Assembly: GCA_003518205.1 (NCBI GenBank)
Contig: DOZC01000073.1
Location: forward strand, 1-6,919
DNA: 6,919 bases
Reading direction: 5' to 3'
Source of the DNA: Minisyncoccota bacterium
GTDB lineage: Bacteria; Patescibacteriota; Microgenomatia; UBA1400; PJMF01
Shown: positions 1-4,976 of the stretch, one piece after another
Layout: each line of letters opens with the position of its first letter
How positions within the stretch are numbered: the stretch's first letter is position 1
Notes under the pieces: model-generated
Databases searched by the model: none
What the model was told of the DNA's origin: nothing
Seen by the model: only the letters and a program-made list of their open reading frames with translations
Position numbers and translations under genes: made by a program

Positions 1-560
1 ATAATCGCGGCTATCTCATCTACATCTGTAGTGGTCACAAATTGGACTTGGGATCCAATCAACTCAGAGCCAGTGATTTTGGTGCGATGAATTCTCATCG
101 CGATTTGGGAAGGACTTTCTTCACCGCAAACATATAAAATCGGAGCAGCTGTGAGTTTCTTCGAGTCAGTTTCTGAAACTTGAGTCGCCACCAACATTCC
201 CAGCATCATTTGAGTTAATAAGGTTGATTTACCAATCCCTGGTTCGCCTCCCAACAACAAAACTGCTCCTGGCACCAATCCTCCACCTAACACCCGGTCT
301 AACTCCAGGAGTGAGGTTGAAAACCGGTTTTTGGCGGTTTTGGCGGGCTCGATATTTGCCAGAGAAATCACTAAATCCGATAAATTGGCAATTCCTGAGC
401 CATTGCTACTTTGTCCATGACGACGAGATTTGGCGCTGGCTGTTGGAGCCATTTCTTCCACCAAACTATTCCACTCGTTGCAACTGGAACATTGACCTTG
501 CCAACGCGGAAAGCTGGCGCCGCAACTTTGACACACAAAAACTGAATTAGATTTGGCCAT
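1..560 (-). CDS. radA: DNA repair protein RadA (Sms), N-terminal part, cut by window edge
   Basis: This is the first 186 residues of RadA, a RecA-like, DnaB-type ATPase that drives branch migration and helps process recombination intermediates in the cytoplasm. The reading frame was translated by hand from the ATG at 560-558. It opens with a four-cysteine zinc finger (C10, C13, C24, C27, with the family's PRWQGQC stretch between the pairs). A linker follows, then the conserved FST..LELDRVLGGGLVPG segment at about residues 80-98 and the Walker A motif GEPGIGKS at 105-112, followed by a YVCGEES-type strand near 150. Full-length RadA is about 450 residues, so the KNRFG motif and the Lon-like C-terminal domain lie outside the window. 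The gene sits 13 bp after the stop codon of the upstream gene on the same strand, so the two are probably co-transcribed. No good Shine-Dalgarno sequence precedes the ATG. Identification is firm; only the right-hand end is visible. Confidence 0.96.
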   Translation of the reverse strand, partial: MAKSNSVFVCQSCGASFPRWQGQCSSCNEWNSLVEEMAPTASAKSRRHGQSSNGSGIANLSDLVISLANIEPAKTAKNRFSTSLLELDRVLGGGLVPGAVLLLGGEPGIGKSTLLTQMMLGMLVATQVSETDSKKLTAAPILYVCGEESPSQIAMRIHRTKITGSELIGSQVQFVTTTDVDEIAAI

Positions 561-565
561 AATTG

Positions 566-571
566 AGTCTA
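566..571 (-). promoter_or_regulatory. Possible weak -10 box just before radA
   Basis: On the minus strand the hexamer TAGACT (4 of 6 matches to TATAAT) ends 5 bases before the radA ATG. It lies within the 13-bp gap between the two genes. No convincing -35 box is seen. It is listed because the same spacing recurs at other starts in this window; it could easily be chance. Confidence 0.2.
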
Positions 572-573
572 CT

Positions 574-2016
574 CTATTTTTGAGTTTTAAGCAGTTGAGT
601 GGTTGAAGTCGTTGGGTCCTGGTTAAAAACTACTTTGACCTGACCTCGATATTTTTGTAAAATCCGAGTTTTTTGCTCCAGGTGTTCAGTGTGACTGGAA
701 ACTGCCAAGATTGCCGGTCGAATCATGGCAATCACTCGCTCATGTTCAAGAGGCAGACTAAATTGTTCTGGCAAAATAAAAACTCCATCTGCCAGTTCCC
801 AGTTTTCTAAACGTGCCAAGCGAATCTCTTGATTATTGATGGGTCGATCTTGACCCTTAATCTGACTCACTCTAACATCAGATTCCAACCCCACCAATAA
901 CACCTTTCCTTGAGCTTTGGCCAATTCTAAAAAATTTCGATGTGCCCCATGCAAGACATCAAAAACCCCAGTGACCAACACAATTTTTTGCCCCGCCAGA
1001 TGACTCGCTTTAACTAATGCCGCAATTTTTGGCGGCAGTTGCCAGGCGGTTTGGGACTTTTTTCCGACTTGTGATTTAATCATTAGTCGTGGCCCAACCA
1101 CCGGTCGAGATATTCCAAGCTCCCCCAATCGACGTTGCCAGCGGCGATAAATTTGACTTCTAGCCTGAGGATCATGAAAAAAAACCTGGTGCTTCAAAGG
1201 CCAAACTTCTTGATAGCGCCAACTTCGATATTTGGCCTGAAGCCAATAACAAAAACCGTTGAGTTGATCGAGTTGACTGGTCGTTTTAACATGATTGGCT
1301 GTAGGTCTCAAGACTGAGTGGAGCGATTGCGAAGTCATAAACGGCAAAAATTGCCGCGACCAGGCGTTTTGCTCCAACCAAGCTTTTTGCCAATTTGCTC
1401 GATCAAAAAACCACTGACATTGCCATAATTCATAGGCTTCATAGATGCCTTGTTTTTGAGATGGTAGGGCTAACTCGGTTGGTTCCAACCAAAGATTAAA
1501 ACACCAACCAGCTGAACCTCTCTTTTGAAACCATATAGTTAAAAATAAAACTAGAATCCGGGTCAACCAAAGTCGTTGAGAAGTGGTGATCACCAAAATA
1601 TCTAGGTCAGCCGTTTCAGCCGCATTGGCCATAGCCGCCGAACCAGTGATAGCCGCCGCCTCCACCCAAGGAATCTGAGCCAAACTTTGACCTAGCTGCT
1701 CAATTTCTTTGAGTCGGGTCGAGGCATGGCGATGTCGTTGGCGGCGAGTTTGAAAAATCGCCGTCGATTTTGAACTTAATCCATACCAACTGCCTGAAAG
1801 CTGAAGTTTTCCGTGTTTTACTAACTTAGTTAGGGTTTTGGTGATTAAAGCTGGAGCAATTTTAAGCTGACGTTTTGTGGTTCGTTTCACTCCCAGGAAT
1901 CTCAAAGCCGTCAAGCTCACTAATCGGCGAAAAACTTCGCGCGAGCTGAGGGGAAAATTGAATTGATCAGTATACGCTATGGTCGTGAGCACTAATAAAT
2001 CCAAAGTCGAAAACAT
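574..2016 (-). CDS. Fused winged-helix/nucleotidyltransferase and HxGH cytidylyltransferase protein
   Basis: This 480-residue protein appears to carry two nucleotidyl-transfer domains. Residues 1-85 look like a winged helix, with an FNFPLSSREVF start typical of a family I associate with CPR bacteria. Residues about 115-165 hold a polymerase-beta-type nucleotidyltransferase core: G125-S126, then D137-L-D139 as metal ligands, then the RLWLTR segment. A helical region follows, including an IYEAYELWQ stretch and an FFHDP segment near 279-283, as in that family. Residues 344-478 are a cytidylyltransferase-like domain (HldE C-terminal, TagD or RibF fold): GVFDVLHGAH at 350-359, RPIN at 391-394, and TSTTQLL at 470-476 as the C-terminal nucleotide-binding motif. 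The HxGH signature reads HGAH. The substrate is unknown; CTP- or ATP-dependent activation of a sugar or alcohol phosphate is an inference. The frame stays open to 2193, but the ATG at 2016 was chosen because family similarity begins there and the extension would run antisense through the conserved start of the divergent gene. radA follows 13 bp downstream. Confidence 0.85.
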   Translation of the reverse strand: MFSTLDLLVLTTIAYTDQFNFPLSSREVFRRLVSLTALRFLGVKRTTKRQLKIAPALITKTLTKLVKHGKLQLSGSWYGLSSKSTAIFQTRRQRHRHASTRLKEIEQLGQSLAQIPWVEAAAITGSAAMANAAETADLDILVITTSQRLWLTRILVLFLTIWFQKRGSAGWCFNLWLEPTELALPSQKQGIYEAYELWQCQWFFDRANWQKAWLEQNAWSRQFLPFMTSQSLHSVLRPTANHVKTTSQLDQLNGFCYWLQAKYRSWRYQEVWPLKHQVFFHDPQARSQIYRRWQRRLGELGISRPVVGPRLMIKSQVGKKSQTAWQLPPKIAALVKASHLAGQKIVLVTGVFDVLHGAHRNFLELAKAQGKVLLVGLESDVRVSQIKGQDRPINNQEIRLARLENWELADGVFILPEQFSLPLEHERVIAMIRPAILAVSSHTEHLEQKTRILQKYRGQVKVVFNQDPTTSTTQLLKTQK

Positions 2017-2018
2017 GG

Positions 2019-2024
2019 TATTAT
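2019..2024 (+). promoter_or_regulatory. Predicted -10 box for the yvcK/cofD-like gene
   Basis: TATTAT (5 of 6 matches to TATAAT) lies 11 bases before the ATG at 2036. Initiation about 7 bases downstream would leave a leader of about 5 nucleotides. If the GTG at 2081 is the true start, the leader would be about 50 nucleotides. No clear -35 box is seen. It overlaps the oppositely oriented box at 2023-2028. Confidence 0.45.
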
Positions 2025-2028
2025 TGTA
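2023..2028 (-). promoter_or_regulatory. Predicted -10 box for the fused transferase gene
   Basis: On the minus strand TACAAT (5 of 6 matches to TATAAT) is followed by 6 bases and then the ATG at 2016. This implies a leaderless or nearly leaderless transcript. It shares two bases with the plus-strand box at 2019-2024. No strong -35 element is seen. Confidence 0.5.
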
Positions 2029-2035
2029 TCGCACC

Positions 2036-3070
2036 ATGTCCTCAAAAACCGCTTGTCTTACAGTTTCTCCAGATTCGCTAGTGACTAAAAGAATTGTGGT
2101 AGTGGGTGGGGGAACCGGCACTTCAGTGGTTTTAAGCGCCTTAAAGCACGTACCTCGGCTTAAATTGAGCGCCATTGTGGTGGTTTCTGACAATGGCGGT
2201 TCAACTCGCCGGCTCAGAGATGAGTTTGGTTTTTTACCAGTTGGTGATTTTCGTCAGTGTTTGGCAGCTTTGGCGGATGGTAAAAACCAAGCAGCCGTCA
2301 GAGAGTTGTTGCTCTATCGCTTTCAAAAAGGCTCTGGTCTAACTGGTCACAATTTGGGCAACCTGATCTTAACTGCTCTCGAAGATCTTTACCCTTCTCC
2401 AGCCGCTGCCATTGAGACCGCCACCAAGATTTTTCGAGTTAATGGTGAAGTTCTGCCCGTAACCGAGGCCATCGTCCAGTTGAAAATTACTTATGCCAAT
2501 GGCCAAGAGTTAATCGGTGAAGAACATTTGGATGACCCCAAACTAGGTGGCCAAACCATCGCTCAAATTGCCCTGACTCCTTCCGCCAAACTTTACGCCA
2601 AAGCCAAAGCCGCTTTGCAAAAAGCCGATCAAATCATTCTGGGTCCTGGTGATTTATATGGCAGTCTTTTACCCAACACTCTACCACTCGGTTTTACTCA
2701 AACGCTCCAAAAAACTTCCGCCAAATTTTGTTATATCGTTAATTTAATGACTCATTACTCTCAAACTCACAACTTTACTGCCTCAGATCATGTAGCCGCC
2801 ATCACCAAATATTGTGGTCGCTCGCCAGATTTAGTCATTGTGAACACCGGCACCATTCCTCAAACCATTCTGCGAGCCTATGCCAAACAGCACGAATTTC
2901 CAGTCGTCAATGATTTAGCAAGTTGGATCAAAACTCAACCGCAAACTAAAATTGTGACTGGTGATTTTGTTTCGAAAATTACAGTTCCGGTCACTCCCGG
3001 AGACACTCTGGTTCGCAGCCTGCTGCGACATGATGGCGACAAATTGGCTGAGGTTTTATTAAATTCCTGA
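2036..3070 (+). CDS. yvcK: YvcK/CofD-like protein (gluconeogenesis factor family)
   Basis: This 344-residue cytoplasmic protein belongs to the YvcK branch of the CofD-like superfamily. Characterised YvcK proteins bind UDP-N-acetylglucosamine and link carbon metabolism to peptidoglycan synthesis and cell shape. True CofD is the 2-phospho-lactate transferase of coenzyme F420 synthesis. The family motifs are present in order: GGGTG at 24-28; SDNGGSTRRLR at 51-61 followed by E63 and LPVGD at 67-71; GHNLGNL at 104-110; GPGDLYGSLLPN at 203-214; and an NLMTH segment near 236-240 followed by SDHV. The length fits the YvcK family (about 310-350). The rest of the F420 pathway is not seen here, and whiA and rapZ, the usual Firmicute neighbours, are absent. 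The start is uncertain. The ATG at 2036 is used, but the GTG at 2081 would begin only three codons before the conserved RIVVVGGGTG strand and is a serious alternative; the ATG at 2015 is less likely. No Shine-Dalgarno sequence precedes any of them. The 3' end overlaps the convergent gene by 12 bp. Confidence 0.9.
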   Translation: MSSKTACLTVSPDSLVTKRIVVVGGGTGTSVVLSALKHVPRLKLSAIVVVSDNGGSTRRLRDEFGFLPVGDFRQCLAALADGKNQAAVRELLLYRFQKGSGLTGHNLGNLILTALEDLYPSPAAAIETATKIFRVNGEVLPVTEAIVQLKITYANGQELIGEEHLDDPKLGGQTIAQIALTPSAKLYAKAKAALQKADQIILGPGDLYGSLLPNTLPLGFTQTLQKTSAKFCYIVNLMTHYSQTHNFTASDHVAAITKYCGRSPDLVIVNTGTIPQTILRAYAKQHEFPVVNDLASWIKTQPQTKIVTGDFVSKITVPVTPGDTLVRSLLRHDGDKLAEVLLNS

Positions 3071-4915
3071 GACAGGAGCCTGACTGACTTGATATTGTCG
3101 CAACACTTGAGTAACTCCAGTATTGAGTTGAGTTAGGGTGGTAGCGATGTCAGTGCCATCTAAAGTAGCATTTATGGCATCACCGTAATACCTCAGGAGC
3201 TGATCGTTCAAACCATTATCGTGAGTTTTGGTGTTTAAGTACCAACTTTCAGCAGTGGGAGCATCAGCCAAAATGCTGGCTAAAACCGGATCGGCAGCTA
3301 AGCTAGAAGCTAAATCCTGTCTAGAATACGGTTCGCCGAAAGCTCGAGTTTGACTGGCAGCAGTATAAAACTTCTCCAAGTTTTCTTTTTGAACTAAGAA
3401 TTTAATCAGCGCCCAAGCTCCTTCTTGATTTTTACTCTTGGAATTAACTCCCTCAGCCCAGTACGTTGCCCAACCCAATCGTTGTTCACCTAATTTGGGA
3501 ACTGAAGCCACTCCAAAATCAAGACTGGGATTCATGGCCTTAATTTCCAATGCTCTCCAAGATGGTGCAAACATCATGGCCACATCACCTCTAGCAAAAG
3601 CCACTGTTGAGCTCGGCATGGCGTCACTCCAAACCTTATCTTCTTTGACAAAGTTAGTATAAAACAGCAAAGCGTCTCGAACCTCATTGCTGTTGGGGCT
3701 GGCCAAATCTCCGCCATTTTGTAACACCAAAAGACCAAAGATATCGCCGAAATGCTCCACGTTGGTAGCATTCCCAATCGCCAATCCGGCTCGCTGCAGT
3801 GTGCCTCGACTTCGCTCGGCTTTATCAGAAGGCACCGTTAAGCTGTCAGCCAAAGTTTTTAACTCTGCCCAAGTTTGCGGCGGCAGAGCTCCGGCAGCCT
3901 GCAACATTTCTTTGTTGTAATAAAGCGCCAAACCGTCATACATCAGTGGCACTCCGAGAATTTTGCCGTTTAAAGTTAGTTGAGTCTCAGCCACTGGATA
4001 AAAAGTCTTTTTAAAATCAGCCACCGTCATCGTTGTGCTAGGCAAACTAGCTAGGTCACTTTGCAACATTGGCACCCAAGAGGCATGAAATCGAAATAAA
4101 TCCGGACCATTTCCTGAAGTAATAGCTGTCTGCAATCTTTCTCGATAATCTTGAGGTGATTGTTTACGATAGTCCACTTTGTACTCAGGATTGGCTGCCT
4201 CGAATTCCTTGAGTACTTCGGTCATGACCTCAGCTGGCTCCCATAATCCCCAATAAGTCAGAGTCGTAACTTTGACTGGAGTTTTTTGAGTCCCTGTTGA
4301 GGTTTTGGTGGTCGCTGAATCAGTTTTGGAACCAGTTGTGGAGCTGGTGGGTTTCGATCGACCAAAAGCCCCAAATAAAAGATAGCCAATCAAACCCAAC
4401 AAAACTACGCCCGCCACCGCAAACAACCAAAATGGCGGTTTTTTAATCTCGGCTTTGAGAGGAGTTGGCTTGGCACCGGCTGGTTTCGGAGACTGAGCTC
4501 CAAACTGAGTCCCAACTGGAGTCGGTGTTGATGATGGGTGAGTTGATGATGGCGTAGTCAGTGGCAGATTGGTGGATGGAACCGGAGCTGGTTTAATCTG
4601 AACTGTGGGCATTCCTGGTTTAACTGTGCCAGCGGGCAAAGGTACTGCCATGGTGGCTTTTGGAAACGGCATCACCCCAGTTTGGAGCGTGGGGGGAGGT
4701 AGGTTTGATCCAGTTGCAGTTTTAGTGGTATTGGTGGTGTTGGTGGTATTGGTGAGGGCCGGAGCTGGTGGTGGTTGAGTAAAGACAGTTTGTGGAGCTG
4801 AGGTTATCGCTGCAGCTGGTGGCACCCCCCCAGTGATTGGTGGAGTAGGTCGAGCCACACCAGATACAGAACCAGAAGCGGGCGCTGAAGTTGAAACTGG
4901 GGAAGGAGCGGGCAT
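3059..4915 (-). CDS. Membrane-anchored ABC extracellular solute-binding protein (family 1) with long Pro/Thr-rich N-terminal tail
   Basis: This 618-residue protein has three parts. Residues 1-157 are a low-complexity Pro/Ala/Thr/Ser-rich tail containing a TNT repeat at 55-64. K158 and K159 then precede a single hydrophobic helix at about 162-183. A Ser/Thr/Lys linker at about 186-214 leads to a family 1 solute-binding domain (about 216-615). That domain shows the expected LTYWGLWEP first strand (219-227), an EFEAANP helix end (237-243), a GPDLFRF segment (270-276), GVPLMYDGLALYYNKEML (321-338) and a FARGDVAMMF segment (440-449). Such domains bind oligosaccharides or other solutes outside the cell for an ABC importer; the ligand here is unknown. 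There is no lipobox and no cysteine at all, so anchoring is by the helix, with the tail predicted to be cytoplasmic (positive-inside rule). No permease or ATPase gene is adjacent. The ATG at 4915 is preferred because the Pro-rich composition begins directly after it. No Shine-Dalgarno sequence is present. Confidence 0.9.
   Translation of the reverse strand: MPAPSPVSTSAPASGSVSGVARPTPPITGGVPPAAAITSAPQTVFTQPPPAPALTNTTNTTNTTKTATGSNLPPPTLQTGVMPFPKATMAVPLPAGTVKPGMPTVQIKPAPVPSTNLPLTTPSSTHPSSTPTPVGTQFGAQSPKPAGAKPTPLKAEIKKPPFWLFAVAGVVLLGLIGYLLFGAFGRSKPTSSTTGSKTDSATTKTSTGTQKTPVKVTTLTYWGLWEPAEVMTEVLKEFEAANPEYKVDYRKQSPQDYRERLQTAITSGNGPDLFRFHASWVPMLQSDLASLPSTTMTVADFKKTFYPVAETQLTLNGKILGVPLMYDGLALYYNKEMLQAAGALPPQTWAELKTLADSLTVPSDKAERSRGTLQRAGLAIGNATNVEHFGDIFGLLVLQNGGDLASPNSNEVRDALLFYTNFVKEDKVWSDAMPSSTVAFARGDVAMMFAPSWRALEIKAMNPSLDFGVASVPKLGEQRLGWATYWAEGVNSKSKNQEGAWALIKFLVQKENLEKFYTAASQTRAFGEPYSRQDLASSLAADPVLASILADAPTAESWYLNTKTHDNGLNDQLLRYYGDAINATLDGTDIATTLTQLNTGVTQVLRQYQVSQAPVSGI
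4527..4552 (-). repeat. Short direct repeat, 11 bp at 15-bp offset, in the Pro/Thr-rich tail
   Basis: The plus-strand 11-mer GTTGATGATGG occurs at 4527-4537 and again at 4542-4552. The offset is a multiple of three, and the copies encode the two PSST blocks of the tail (residues about 122-130). This is typical of a low-complexity linker growing by in-frame duplication. Confidence 0.5.
4724..4750 (-). repeat. Three tandem 9-bp units encoding Thr-Asn-Thr
   Basis: Three consecutive near-identical 9-bp units (plus strand AGTGGTATT, GGTGGTGTT, GGTGGTATT) encode a TNT-TNT-TNT run at about residues 55-63 of the solute-binding protein's N-terminal tail. The unit length keeps the frame, so copy-number change would only lengthen or shorten the disordered tail. 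Confidence 0.7.
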
Positions 4916-4920
4916 AGGGG

Positions 4921-4926
4921 TTTAAA
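4921..4926 (-). promoter_or_regulatory. Possible weak -10 box before the solute-binding protein gene
   Basis: TTTAAA (palindromic, 4 of 6 matches to TATAAT) ends 5 bases before the minus-strand ATG at 4915. It sits beside a run of eight T on that strand. A better-spaced pair in the same 61-bp region is TTGATT, 17 bp, TAGATC, but its -10 is poor. The promoter for this gene is therefore unresolved. Confidence 0.25.
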
Positions 4927-4960
4927 AAAAATTGGTCAATGATCTAAATGGGTTTTTCGC

Positions 4961-4966
4961 TACAAT
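4961..4966 (+). promoter_or_regulatory. Predicted -10 box for the VanW-domain gene
   Basis: TACAAT (5 of 6 matches to TATAAT) lies 10 bases before the ATG at 4977, so transcription should start about 4 bases before the coding region. The hexamer is identical to the minus-strand box at 2023-2028. No clear -35 box is found at 16-18 bp; TTGGTC at 4932 would need a 23-bp spacer. Confidence 0.5.
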
Positions 4967-4976
4967 CAACCATATT

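Noticed and set aside
224..550. A 108-codon open frame on the plus strand
   Set aside because: It lies entirely antisense to the well-supported radA coding sequence, whose zinc finger and Walker A are read from the other strand, and its translation shows no recognisable domain.
2017..2193. N-terminal extension of the fused transferase to an ATG at 2193
   Set aside because: The extra 59 residues are low in family-like content and would be the antisense of the conserved YvcK nucleotide-binding start; family similarity begins at the ATG at 2016.
2036..3070. Assignment as true CofD of coenzyme F420 synthesis
   Set aside because: The SDNGGSTRRLR...LPVGD pattern and the NLMTH segment are YvcK-like, and no other F420 gene is visible.
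3438..4014. Several small open frames on both strands inside the solute-binding protein gene
   Set aside because: All are out-of-frame shadows of a continuous, domain-bearing coding sequence and have no start signals or recognisable products.
3059..4915. Lipoprotein anchoring of the solute-binding protein
   Set aside because: No cysteine occurs anywhere in the protein, so there can be no lipobox.
4932..4976. TTG start adding 15 residues to the VanW protein
   Set aside because: The TTG lies upstream of the predicted -10 box at 4961-4966, and the ATG at 4977 gives a normal short N-terminus before the membrane helix.
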